Position numbers and translations under genes: made by a program. The notes beneath the pieces are model-generated. The model had not been told where the DNA came from, made no database searches, and saw only the letters and a program-made list of their open reading frames with translations. A stretch of 64,000 nt of DNA, from NCBI GenBank assembly GCA_033239005.1, contig BSQZ01000073.1:748501-812500 (forward strand), in the 5' to 3' direction. Positions 26,701 through 41,700 of this stretch are shown one piece after another (the first letter of the stretch is position 1; each line of letters begins with the position of its first letter). The DNA is from Lamellibrachia satsuma (taxonomy: Eukaryota > Annelida > Polychaeta > Sabellida > Siboglinidae).

Positions 26701-29700
26701 ATGTAGTGAGTTTTTATGGAAGGTAGCTATAGTATCAGATGACTTTAATTGATGGGGAGTTCATTCCTTACACTAGGCACAGTTACAGAGAAAGCACGTT
26801 TGTCCAAGTTAAGCTTAGGGAGTTTAATGAACATTCACTTTAGCTCCAACACAAGCTATGACAGTGAACATAAGGGCAACACACAGACCAGTTCCAAACA
26901 GTGAACAAAAGGGCAACACACAGACCAGTTCCAAACAGTGAACATAAGGGCAACACACAGACCAGTTCCAAACAGTGAACATAAGGGCAACACACAGACC
27001 AGTTCCAAACAGTGAACATGAGGGCAACACAGACCAGTTCCGAACAGTGAACATAAGGGCAACACAGACCAGCTCCAAACAGTGAACATAAGGGCAACAC
27101 ATAGACCATTTCCAAACAGTGAACATAAGGGCAACACATACCAGTTCCAAACAGTGAACATAAGGGCAACACAGACCAGCTCCAAACAGTGAACATAAGG
27201 GCAACACAGACCAGCTCCAAACAGTGAACATAAGGGCAACACATATACCAGTTCAAAACAGTGAACATAAGGGCAACACAGACCAGTGCCAAACAGTGAC
27301 CATAAGGGCAACACAGACCAGTGCCAAACAGTGAACATGAGGGCAACACAGACCAGTTCCAAACAGTGAACATAAGGGCAACACAGACCAGCTCCAAACA
27401 GTGAACACAAGGGCAACACAGAATAGCTCCAAACAGTGAACATAAGGGCAACACATAGACCAGTTCCAAACAGTGAACATAAGGGCAACACAGACCAGTT
27501 CCAAACAGTGAACATAAGGGCAACACAGACCAGTTCCAAACAGTGAACATAAGGGTAACACAGACCAGCTCCAAACAGTGAACATGAGGGCAACACAGAC
27601 CAGTTCCAAACAGTGAACATAAGGGCAACACAGACCAGTGCCAAACAGTGAACATGAGGGCAACACAGACCAGTTCCAAACAGTGAACATAAGGGCAACA
27701 CAGACCAGCTCCAAACAGTGAAAATAAGGGTAACACAGACCAGCTCCAAACAGTGAACATAAGGGCAACACATAGACCATTTCCAAACAGTGAACATAAG
27801 GGCAACACATACCAGCTCCAAACAGTGAACATAAGGGCAACATAGACCAGCTCCAAACAGTGAACATCAGGGCAACATAGAGCAGCTCCAAACAGTGAAC
27901 ATAAGGGCAACACAGACCAGCTCCAAACAGTGAACATAAGGGCAACACAGAATAGCTCCAAACAGTGAACATAAGGGCAACACATATACCAGTTCCAAAC
28001 AGTGAACATAAGGGCAACACAGACCAGTTCCAAACAGTGAACATAAGGGCAACACATAGACCAGTTCCAAACAGTGAACATAAGGGCAACACATAGACCA
28101 GTTCCAAACAGTGAACATAAGAGCAACATAGACCAATTCCAAACAGTGAACATAAGGGCAACATAGACCAATACCAAACAGTGAACATAAGGGCAACACA
28201 TAGACCAGTTCCAAACAGTGAACATAAGGGCAACACAGACCAATTCCAAACAGTGAACATAAGGGCAGCATAGACCAATTCCAAACAGTGAACATAAGGG
28301 CAACACAGACCAGTTCCAAACAGTGAACAAAAGGGCAACACACAGACCAGTTCCAAACAGTGAACACTAGGGCAACACACAGACCAGTTCCAAACAGTGA
28401 ACATAAGGGCAACACACAGACCAGTTCCAAACAGTGAACATAAGGGCAACACACAGACCAGTTCCAAACAGTGAACATAAGGGCAACATAGACCAGCTCC
28501 AGACAGTGAACATAACGGCAACATAGACCAGCTCCAAACAGTGAACATAAGGGCAACACATAGACCAGTTCCAAACAGTGAACATAAGGGCAACATAGAC
28601 CAATTCCAAACAGTGAACATAAGGGCAACATAGACCAATTCCAAACAGTGAACATAAGAGCAACACATATACCAGTTCCAAACAGTGAACGTAAGGGCAA
28701 CACACATACCAGTTCCAAACAGTGAACATGAGGGCAACACAGACCAGTTCCAAACAGTGAACATAAGGGCAACACAGACCAGTTCTAAACAGTGAACATA
28801 AGGGCACCACAGACCAGTTCCAAACAGTGAACATAAGGGCAACACAGACCAGTGCCAAACAGTGACCATAAGGGCAACACAGACCAGTGCCAAACAGTGA
28901 ACATGAGGGCAACACAGACCAGTTCCAAACAGTGAACATAAGGGCAACACAGACCAGCTCCAAACAGTGAACACAAGGGCAACACAGAATAGCTCCAAAC
29001 AGTGAACATAAGGGCAACACATAGACCATTTCCAAACAGTGAACATAAGGGCAACACATACCAGCTCCAAACAGTGAACATAAGGGCAACATAGACCAGC
29101 TCCAAACAGTGAACATAAGGGCAACACAGACCAGCTCCAAACAGTGAACACAAGGGCAACACAGAATAGCTCCAAACAGTGAACATAAGGGCAACACATA
29201 GACCAGTTCCAAACAGTGAACATAAGGGCAACACAGACCAGTTCCAAACAGTGAACATAAGGGCAACACATAGACCAGTTCCAAACAGTGAACATAAGGG
29301 CAGCATAGACCAATTCCAAACAGTGAACATAAGGGCAACATAGACCAATTCCAAACAGTGAACATGAGGGCAACACATAGACCAGTTCCAAACAGTGAAC
29401 ATAAGGGCAACACAGACCAATTCCAAACAGTGAACATAAGGGCAGCATAGACCAATTCCAAACAGTGAACATAAGGGCAACACAGACCAGTTCCAAACAG
29501 TGAACAAAAGGGCAATACACAGACCAGTTCCAAACAGTGAACACTAGGGCAACACACAGACCAGTTCCAAACAATGAACATAAGGGCAACACACAGACCA
29601 GTTCCAAACAGTGAACATAAGGGCAACACACAGACCAGTTCCAAACAGTGAACATGAGGGCAACACAGACCAGTTCCAAACAGTGAACATAAGGGCAACA

Positions 29701-32700
29701 CAGACCAGTGCCAAACAGTGAACATAAGGGCAACACAGACCAGTGCCAAACAGTGAACATGAGGGCAACACAGGCCAGTTCCAAACAGTGAACATAAGGG
29801 CAACACAGACCAGCTCCAAACAGTGAACATAAGGGCAACACAGACCAGCTCCAAACAGTGAACATAAGGGCAACACATAGACCATTTCCAAACAGTGAAC
29901 ATAAGGGCAACACATACCAGTTCCAAATAGTGAACATAACGGCAACACAGACCAGTGCCAAACAGTGAACATAAGGGCAACACAGACCAGTTCCAAACAG
30001 TGAACATAAGGGCAACACAGACCAGTTCCAAACAGTGAACATAAGGGCACCACAGACCAGTTCCAAACAGTGAACATAAGGGCAACACAGACCAGTGCCA
30101 AACAGTGAACATAAGGGCAACACGGACCAGTTCCAAACAGTGAACATAAGAGCAACACAGACCAGTTCTAACAGTGAACATAAGGGCAACACATATACCA
30201 GTTCCAAACAGTGAACATAACGGCAACACAGACCAGTGCCAAACAGTGAACATAAGGGCAACACAGACCAGTTCCAAACAGTGAACATAAGGGCAACACA
30301 GACCAGAGCCAAACAGTGAACATAAGGGCAACATAGACCAGTTCCAAACAGTGAACATAAGGGCAACATAGACCAGCTCCAAACAGTGAACATAAGGGCA
30401 ACATAGACCTGCTCCAAACAGTGAACATAAGGGCAACATAGACCAGCTCCAAACAGTGAACATAAGGGCAACACATAGACCAGCTCCAAACAGTGAACAT
30501 AAGGGCAACACAGACCAGCTCCAAACAGTGAACATAAGGGCAACACAGACCAGCTCCAAACAGTGAACATGAGGGCAACACAGACCAGTTCCAAACAGTG
30601 AACATAAGGGCAACACAGACCAGCTCCAAACAGTGAACACAAGGGCAACACAGAATAGCTCCAAACAGTGAACATAAGGGCAACACATAGACCAGTTCCA
30701 AACAGTGAACATAAGGGCAACACAGACCAGTTCCAAACAGTGAACATAAGGGCAACACAGACCAGCTCCAAACAGTGAAAATAAGGGTAACACAGACCAG
30801 CTCCAAACAGTGAACATAAGGGCAACACATAGACCATTTCCAAACAGTGAACATAAGGGCAACACATACCAGCTCCAAACAGTGAACATAAGGGCAACAT
30901 AGACCAGCTCCAAACAGTGAACATAAGGGCAACACAGACCAGCTCCAAACAGTGAACACAAGGGCAACACAGAATAGCTCCAAACAGTGAACATAAGGGC
31001 AACACATAGACCAGTTCCAAACAGTGAACATAAGGGCAACACAGACCAGTTCCAAACAGTGAACATAAGGGCAACACATAGACCAGTTCCAAACAGTGAA
31101 CATAAGGGCAACACATAGACCAGTTCCAAACAGTGAACATAAGGGCAGCATAGACCAATTCCAAACAGTGAACATAAGGGCAACATAGACCAATTCCAAA
31201 CAGTGAACATAAGGGCAACACATAGACCAGTTCCAAACAGTGAACATAAGGGCAACACAGACCAATTCCAAACAGTGAACATAAGGGCAGCATAGACCAA
31301 TTCCAAACAGTGAACATAAGGGCAACACAGACCAGTTCCAAACAGTGAACATAAGGGCAATACACAGACCAGTTCCAAACAGTGAACACTAGGGCAACAC
31401 ACAGACCAGTTCCAAACAGTGAACATAAGGGCAACACACAGACCAGTTCCAAACAGTGAACATAAGGGCAACACACAGACCAGTTCCAAACAGTGAACAT
31501 AAGGGCAACACAGACCAGTTCCAAACAGTGAACATAAGGGCAACACAGACCAGTGCCAAACAGTGAACATAAGGGCAACACAGACCAGTCCAAACAGTGA
31601 ACATGAGGGCAACACAGGCCAGTTCCAAACAGTGAACATAAGGGCAACACAGACCAGCTCCAAACAGTGAACATAAGGGCAACACAGACCAGCTCCAAAC
31701 AGTGAACATAAGGGCAACACATAGACCATTTCCAAACAGTGAACATAAGGGCAACACATACCAGCTCCAAACAGTGAACATAAGGGCAACACAGAATAGC
31801 TCCAAACAGTGAACACAAGGGCAACACAGAATAGCTCCAAACAGTGAACATAAGGGCAACACATAGACCAGTTCCAAACAGTGAACATAAGGGCAACACA
31901 GACCAGTTCCAAACAGTGAACATAAGGGCAACACATAGACCAGTTCCAAACAGTGAACATAAGGGCAACACATAGACCAGTTCCAAACAGTGAACATAAG
32001 GGCAACACACAGACCAGTTCCAAACAGTGAACATAAGGGCAACACAGACCAGTTCCAAACAGTGAACATAAGGGCAACACATAGACCAGTTCCAAACAGT
32101 GAACATAAGGGCAACACAGACCAGTTCCAAACAGTGAACATAAGGGCAACATAGACCAGTTCCAAACAGTGAACATAAGGGCAACACAGACCAGCTCCAA
32201 ACAGTGAACATAAGGGCAACACAGACCAGCTCCAAGTGTTGACTTGTGCTAATAAGAGTTGTTCCAATATAGTGAACATAAGGGCAACACACAGACCAGT
32301 TCCAAACAGTGAACATAAGGGCAACACAGACCAGCTCCAAACAGTGAACATAAGGGCAACATAGACCAGTTCCAAACAGTGAACATAAGGGCAACATAGA
32401 CCAGCTCCAAACAGTGAACATAAGGGCAACATAGACCTGCTCCAAACAGTGAACATAAGGGCAACATAGACCAGCTCCAAACAGTGAACATAAGGGCAAC
32501 ACGGACCAGCTCCAAACAGTGAACATAAGGGCAACACAGACCAGCTCCAAACAGTGAACATAAGGGCAACACAGACCAGTTCCAAACAGTGAACATAAGG
32601 GCAACACAGACCAGTTCCAAACAGTGAACATAAGGGCAACACAGACCAGATCCAAACAGTGAACATAAGGGCAACACAGACCAGCTCCAAACAGTGAACA

Positions 32701-35700
32701 TAAGGGCAACACAGACCAGCTCCAAACAGTGAACATAAGGGCAACACAGACCAGCTCCAAACAGTGAACATAAGGGCAACACATACCAGCTCCAAACAGT
32801 GAACATAAGGGCAACATAGACCAGCTCCAAACAGTGAACATAAGGGCAACACATAGACCATTTCCAAACAGTGAACATAAGGGCAACACATACCAGCTCC
32901 AAACAGTGAACATAAGGGCAACATAGACCAGCTCCAAACAGTGAACATAAGGGCAACACAGACCAGCTCCAAACAGTGAACATAAGGGCAACACAGAATA
33001 GCTCCAAACAGTGAACATAAGGGCAACACATAGACCAGTTCCAAACAGTGAACATAAGGGCAACACAGACCAGTTCCAAACAGTGAACATAAGGGCAACA
33101 CATAGACCAGTTCCAAACAGTGAACATAAGGGCAACACAGACCAGCTCCAAACAGTGAACATAAGGGCAACACAGACCAGTTCCAAACAGTGAACATAAG
33201 GGCAACACAGACCAGTTCCAAACAGTGAACATAAGGGCAACACAGACCAGCTCCAAACAGTGAACATAAGGGCAACACAGACCAGCTCCAAACAGTGAAC
33301 ATAAGGGCAACACAGACCAGCTCCAAACAGTGAACATCAGGGCAACACAGACCAGCTCCAAACAGTGAACATAAGGGCAACACAGACCAGCTCCAAACCG
33401 TGAACATAAGGGCAACATAGACCAGCTCCAAACAGTGAACATAAGGGCAACATAGACCAGCTCCAAACAGTGAACATAAGGGCAACATAGACCAGCTTCA
33501 AACAGTGAACATAAGGGCAACACAGACCAGCTCCAAACAGTGAACATAAGGGCAACACAGACCAGCTCCAAACAGTGAACATAAGGGCAACATAGACCAG
33601 CTCCAAACAGTGAACATAAGGGCAACACAGACCAGCTCCAAACAGTGAACATAAGGGCAACACAGACCAGTTCCAAACAGTGAACATAAGGGCAACACAG
33701 ACCAGTTCCAAACAGTGAACATAAGGGCAACACATAGACCAGTTCCAAACAGTGAACATAAGGGCAACACAGACCAGTTCCAAACAGTGAACATAAGGGC
33801 AACACAGACCAGTTCCAAACAGTGAACATAAGGGCAACACAGACCAGATCCAAACAGTGAACATAAGGGCAACACAGACCAGTTCCAAACAGTGAACATA
33901 AGGGCAACACATAGACCAGTTCCAAACAGTGAACATAAGGGCAACACAGACCAGTTCCAAACAGTGAACATAAGGGCAACACAGACCAGTTCCAAACAGT
34001 GAACAAAAGGGCAACACACAGACCAGTTCCAAACAGTGAACATAAGGGCAACACACAGACCAGTTCCAAACAGTGAACATAAGGGCAACACACAGACCAG
34101 TTCCAAACAGTGAACATAAGGGCAACACAGACCAGTTCCAAACAGTGAACATAAGGGCAACACAGACCATCCAAACAGTGAACATAAGGGCAACACAGAC
34201 CAGTGCCAAACAGTGAACATGAGGGCAACACAGGACCAGTTCCAAACAGTGAACATAAGGGCAACACAGACCAGTTCCAAACAGTGAACATAAGGGCAAC
34301 ACAGACCAGCTCCAAACAGTGAACATAAGGGCAACACAGACCAGTCCAAACAGTGAACATAAGGGCAACAATAGACCATTCCAAACAGTGAACATAAGGG
34401 CAACACAGACCAGTTCCAAACAGTGAACATAACGGCAACACAGACCAGTTCCAAACAGTGAACATAAGGCAACACAGACCAGTTCCAAACAGTGAACATA
34501 AGGGCAACACAGACCAGTTCTAAACAGTGAACATAAGGGCAACACAGACCAGTTCAAACAGTGAACATAAGGCAAGCACAGACCAGTGCCAAACAGTGAA
34601 CATAAAGGGCAACACATAGACCAGTTCCAAACAGTGAACATAAGGGCAACACAGACCAGTTCTAACAGTGAACATAAGGGCACACATATACCAGTTCCAA
34701 ACAGTGAACATAACGGCAACACAGACCAGTGCCAAACAGTGAACATAAGGGCAACACAGACCAGTTCCAAACAGTGAACATAAGGGCAACACAGACCAGA
34801 GCCAAACAGTGAACATAAGGGCAACACAGACCAGTTCAAACAGTGAACATGGGCAACATAGACCAGTCCAAACAGTGAACATAAGGGCAAACATAGACCA
34901 GCTCCAAACAGTGAACATAGGGCAACACAGACCAGCTCCAAACAGTGAACATAAGGGCAACACATGACCAGCTCCAAACAGTGAACATAAGGGCAACACA
35001 GACCAGCTCCAAACAGTGAACATAAGGGCAACACAGACCAGCTCCAAACAGTGAACATAAAGGGAACACAGACCAGCTCCAAACAGTGAACATAAGGGCA
35101 ACACAGACCAGTTCCAAACAGTGAACATAAGGGCAACACATAAGACCAGCTCCAAACAGTGAACATAAGGGCAACACAGACCAGCTCCAAACAGTGAACA
35201 TAAGGGCAAACAGACCAGCTCCAAACAGAAATGAACACAGGGCAAGGGCAACACAGAATAGCTCCAAACAGTGAACATAAGGGCAACACATAGACCAGTT
35301 CCAAACAGTGAACATAAGGGCAACACAGACCAGTTCAAACAGTGAACATAAGGGCAACACATAGACCAGTTCCAAACAGTGAACATAAGGGCAGCATAGA
35401 CCAATTCCAAACAGTGAACATAAGGGCAACATAGACCAATTCCAAACAGTGAACATAAGGGCAACACATAGACCAGTTCCAAACAGTGAACATAAGGGCA
35501 ACACAGACCAATTCCAAACAGTGAACATAAGGGCAGCATAGACCAATTCCAAACAGTGAACATAAGGGCAACACAGACCAGTTCCAAACAGTGAACAAAG
35601 GGCAATACACAGACCAGTTCCAAACAGTGAACACTAGGGCAACACACAGACCAGTTCCAAACAGTGAACATAAGGGCAACACACAGACCAGTTCCAAACA

Positions 35701-38700
35701 GTGAACATAAGGGCACACACAGACCAGTTCCAAACAGTGAACATGAGGGCAACACAGACCAGTTCCAAACAGTGAACATAAGGGCAACACAGACCAGTGC
35801 CAAACAGTGAACATAAGGGCAACACAGACCAGTGCCAAACAGGAACAGTGAACATGCCAGTTCAAACAGGCAACACAGGCCAGACAGTCCAAACAGTGAA
35901 CATAGGGCACACAGACCAGCTCCAAACAGTGAACATAGGGCAACACAGACCAGCTCCAAACAGTGAACATAAGGGCAACACATAGACCATTTCCAAACAG
36001 TGAACATAAGGGCAACACATACCAGTTCCAAATAGTGAACATAAGGGCAACACAGACCAGCTCCAAACAGTCAACATAAGGGCAACACAGACCAGCTCAA
36101 ACAGTCAACATAAGGGCAACACATATACCAGTTCCAAACAGTGAACATAAGGGCAACATAGACCAGTTCCAAACAGTGAACGTAAGGGCAACACGACCAG
36201 TTCCAAACAGTGAACATAAGAGCAACACAGACCAGTTCTAACAGTGAACATAAGGGCAACACATATACCAGTTCCAAACAGTGAACATAACGGCAACACA
36301 GACCAGTGCCAAACAGTGAACATAAGGGCAACACAGACCAGTTCCAAACAGTGAACATAAGGGCAACACAGACCAGAGCCAAACAGTGAACATAAGGGCA
36401 ACATAGACCAGTTCCAAACAGTGAACATAAGGGCAACATAGACCAGTTCCAAACAGTGAACATAAGGGCAACACAGACCAGTGCCAAACAGTGAACATAA
36501 GGGCAACACAGACCAGTTCCAAACAGTGAACATAAGGGCAACACAGACCAGTTCCAAACAGTGAACATAAGGGCAACACAGACCAGAGCCAAACAGTGAA
36601 CATAAGGGCAACATAGACCAGTTCCAAACAGTGAACATAAGGGCAACATAGACCAGCTCCAAACAGTGAACATAAGGGCAACATAGACCTGCTCCAAACA
36701 GTGAACATAAGGGCAACATAGACCAGCTCCAAACAGTGAACATAAGGGCAACACGGACCAGCTCCAAACAGTGAACATAAGGGCAACACAGACCAGCTCC
36801 AAACAGTGAACATAAGGGCAACACAGACCAGCTCCAAACAGTGAACATGAGGGCAACACAGACCAGTTCCAAACAGTGAACATAAGGGCAACACAGACCA
36901 GCTCCAAACAGTGAACACAAGGGCAACACAGAATAGCTCCAAACAGTGAACATAAGGGCACACACAGACCAGTTCCAAACAGTGAACATAAGGGCAACAC
37001 AGACCAGTTCCAAACAGTGAACATAAGGGCAACACAGACCAGCTCCAAACAGTGAACATAAGGGCAACACAGACCAGCTCCAAACAGTGAACATAAGGGC
37101 AACACATAGACCATTTCCAAACAGTGAACATAAGGGCAACACAGACCAGCTCCAAACAGTGAACATAAGGGCAACATAGACCAGCTCCAAACAGTGAACA
37201 TAAGGGCAACACAGACCAGCTCCAAACAGTGAACACAAGGGCAACACAGAATAGCTCCAAACAGTGAACATAAGGGCAACACATAGACCAGTTCCAAACA
37301 GTGAACATAAGGGCAACACAGACCAGTTCCAAACAGTGAACATAAGGGCAACACATAGACCAGTTCCAAACAGTGAACATAAGGGCAACATAGACCAGCT
37401 CCTAACAGTGAACATAAGGGCAACACATAGACCAGTTCCAAACAGTGAACATAAGGGCAACACAGACCAGTTCCAAACAGTGAACATAAGGGCAACACAG
37501 ACCAGTGCCAAACAGTGAACATAAGGGCAACACAGACTAGTTCCAAACAGTGAACATAAGGGCAACATAGATCAGCTCCAAACAGTGAACATAAGGGCAA
37601 CACAGACCAGCTCCAAACAGTGAACATAAGGGCAACACAGACCAGCTCCAAACCGTGAACATAAGGGCAACACAGACCAGTTCCAAACAGTGAACATAAG
37701 GGCAACATAGACCAGCTCCAAACAGTGAACATAAGGGCAACATAGACCAGCTCCAAACAGTGAACATAAGGGCAACATAGACCAGCTCCAAACAGTGAAC
37801 ATAAGGGCAACACAGACCAGCTCCAAACAGTGAACATAAGGGCAACATAGACCAGCTCCAAACAGTGAACATAAGGGCAACATAGACCAGCTCCAAACAG
37901 TGAACATAAGGGCAACATAGACCAGCTCCAAACAGTGAACATAAGGGCAACACAGACCAGTTCCAAACAGTGAACATAAGGGCAACACAGACCAGTTCCA
38001 AACAGTGAACATAAGGGCAACACAGACCAGCTCCAAACAGTGAACATAAGGGCAACACATAGACCAGTTCCAAACAGTGAACATAAGGGCAACACAGACC
38101 AGTGCCAAACAGTGAACATAAGGGCAACACAGACCAGTTCCAAACAGTGAACATAAGGGCAACACAGACCAGTTCCAAACAGTGAACATAAGGGCAACAC
38201 AGACCAGCTCCAAACAGTGAACATAAGGGCAACACATAGACCAGTTCCAAACAGTGAACATAAGGGCAACACAGACCAGTGCCAAACAGTGAACATAAGG
38301 GCAACACAGACCAGTTCCAAACAGTGAACATAAGGGCAACACATAGACCAGTTCCAAACAGTGAACATAAGGGCAACACAGACCAGTGCCAAACAGTGAA
38401 CATAAGGGCAACACAGACCAGTTCCAAACAGTGAACATAAGGGCAACACAGACCAGTGCCAAACAGTGAACATAAGGGCAACACAGACCAGTGCCAAACA
38501 GTGAACATAAGGGCAACACACAGACCAGTTCCAAACAGTGAACATAAGGGCAACACATAGACACTGACTGCGTGGCAGTTATATCTAACTTAATTTTACA
38601 TAGATATCATATTTGCTGACATCAAAGTAACAATATGGTATCATACACCAACAAAGTGACAATATGGTATCATACACCAACAAAGACGTTCCCACCTAGT

Positions 38701-41700
38701 CTACTGTTGATGAAATACTCAAGTTAATGAGCAGATAATTATTGACATTGTAATAAGTTTAGTCTGTTGAATATTTCTTGTTCTTGACCAGTGATGATGC
38801 TTGCATAACCATGAATTTCAGAATAGTGTCTTTTAACCACACATGCATGCAGGCACAAACAACAGTTATTTTATTGACATAAACACATAAATATATTTTT
38901 GTTTTAGATCCAATTAACAAAAGACTTACTGAAATGAAAAACAAGAATGTCACACCTACCGACTGACTTCACCTTTTTCTGCTATTAAAAATGCCACATC
39001 GCCATTTACGCCACGTAGAAGATCTAGAACTCTTTCCTTTTCCTGAAATTACCACACAAACACTCTCATACATAACAAGCATCTCACACAAACAGAACAG
39101 CTACAGAAATACAAATTCAGTAAATTTATCCCACATAGACACACACTAACATGATTGTAGCAGAATGTAATTTATTTGTTCCTCTTTCATCAGCACCCTT
39201 ATGAACTGTTCCTCCTTCGTTAGCACCCTCATGAACTGTTCCTCTTTCATCAACACCCTCATGAACTGTTCCTCCTTCATCAACACCCTCATGAACTGTT
39301 CCTCCTTCATCAGCACCCTCATGAACTGTTCCTCCTTCATCAGCACCCTCATGAACTGTTCCTCCTTCATCAGCACCCTCATGAACTGTTCCTCCTTCAT
39401 CACCACCCTCATAAAATGTTCCTCCTTCATCAGCACCCATATGGACTGTTCCTCTTTCATCAGTACCCTTATGAACTATTCCTCTTCCAACAGCACCCCT
39501 ATGAACTGTTCCTCTTTCACGAGCACCCTCATGAACTGTTCCTCTTTCATCAGCACCCTCATGAATTGTTCCTCTTTCACTAGCAGCCTTATGAACTGTT
39601 CCTCTTTCACTAGCAGCCTTATGAACTGTTCCTCTTTCATGAGCACCCTCATGAACTGTTCCTCTTTCATCAGCACCCTCATGAACTGTTCCTCTTTCAC
39701 TAGCAGCCTTATGAACTGTTCCTCTTTCACTAGCAGCCTCATGAATTGTTCCTCTTTCACTAGCAGCCTTATGAACTGTTCCTCTTTCACCAGCAGCCTT
39801 ATGAACTGTTCCTCTTGCACCAGCAACCTCATGAACTGTTCCTCTTTCACCAGCAGCCTTACGAACTGTTCCTCTTTCACCAGCAGCCTTATAAACTGTT
39901 CACCTTTCACCAGCAGCCTCATGAACTGTTCCTATTTCGTCAGCACCCTCATGAACTGTTCCTCTTTCATCAGTACCCTTATGAACTATTCCTCTTTTAT
40001 CAGCACCTTTATGAACTGTTCCTCTTTCATCAGCACCCTCATGAACTATTCCTCTTTTATCAGCACCTTCATCAACTGTTCCTCTTTCATCAGCAGCTTC
40101 ATGAACTGTTCCTAAATTCACACATACATCACTGAAGAAATGAAGCCAGCTGGGAATGAACTGGTTCGCCCAAGACTGCGCTGGCTGGGAAGGCCGGGAA
40201 TGAACTGGTTTACAAACTAGTGATACCAAAGTGACTGAAAAACATTAGAAGTGACATGATGAGGAGATGAATCTACCCCAGTGATGGATAGAGTCTAGGT
40301 TGTGTCATAACAGAACTCTACTCTGTTCAGACATAGCTGTATGCATGAGTGAGTGGACATTACCTGGGATGACTCTGCTCCGGTCAGTAGGATGTTGTTG
40401 ACCCAGCCATAGGCACACTGGTCAAGCAGGTTGGGCAGTGTATACATTTCTCCCATGAATGTGTTGGTCTCGTCTACGCACACTGTCACTGCACCTACAA
40501 CACACATTGTCACACCAGTAAGTGACAACACACTGTCACTGCACCTACAACACACACTGTCACACCAGTAAGTGACAACACACTGTCACTGCACCTACAA
40601 CACACTGTCACTGCACCTACAACACACACTGTCACACCAGTAAGTGACAACACACTGTCACTGCACCTACAACACACGTTGTCACAACAGTAAGTGACAA
40701 TACACTGTCACTGCACCTACAACACACACTGTCACACCAGTAAGTGACAACACACTGTCACTGCACCTACAACACACACTGTCACACCAGTAAGTGACAA
40801 CACACTGTCACTGCACCTACAACACACAATGTCACATCAGTAAGTGACAACACACTGTCACTGCACCTACAACACACACTGTCACAACAGTAAGTGACAA
40901 CACACTGTCACTGCCACCTAAAACACACACTGTCACACCAGTAAGTGACAACACACTGTCACTGCCACTTAAAACAAAAACCCAGATGGCAAGTGGACAT
41001 GGAAGCCAATTTTAATTTATGTGTATCCCATCCTTCTGATATATTTGTAAATTTTAAACATATTCTTGCTGCTAGCATTTACATGATCTGTACATAATTG
41101 CTGCAACATTTAAAGTTAGATCTCATAGAATTCTAAACAGCCAGAAAAATCCTTATACAAAGGATGTTAAAAAGAAGAGTGACTAACATAAACCAATTGG
41201 CTCATTGTGTACAGGATAAAGTATGGTTTTGATGTTGATGTTAAATAAAAACAAATGGAAAGAGATATTTCAACAATAAAATATTCCCCAGCCTGTCAAT
41301 AGAAAAAGGGCTGCAATTTGACATATTTATACAAAATACACAAACCACATCATGGGACTACACTACATTATCTGAAAAAAATGTCATAGCACTACGGGAA
41401 GGTGACCAAGAATGGGCAGGAATCGCATAGAATAACAAGTAGGATGATGTTGTCACAATGACACAGCTTGGTGAAGTCCCAAGTAGGATGATGTCACAAT
41501 GACACAGCTTGGTGAAGTCCCAAGTAGGATGGTGTTGTCACAATGACACAGGTTGGTGAAGTCCCAAGTAGGATGATGTTGTCACAATGACACAGCTTGG
41601 TGAAGTCCCAACTAGGATGGCACTGTCACAATGACACAGCTTGGTGAAGTCCCAAGTAGGATGATGTTGTCACAATGACACAGCTTGGTGAAGTCCCGAG

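Noticed and set aside
26824..38564. Many minus-strand open frames of 200-2012 codons
   Set aside because: All are frames of the 35-bp array, overlapping one another in all three phases. They lie in a DAAF9 intron.
39126..40229. Open frames of 104-304 codons on both strands
   Set aside because: Artefacts of the 30-bp minisatellite.
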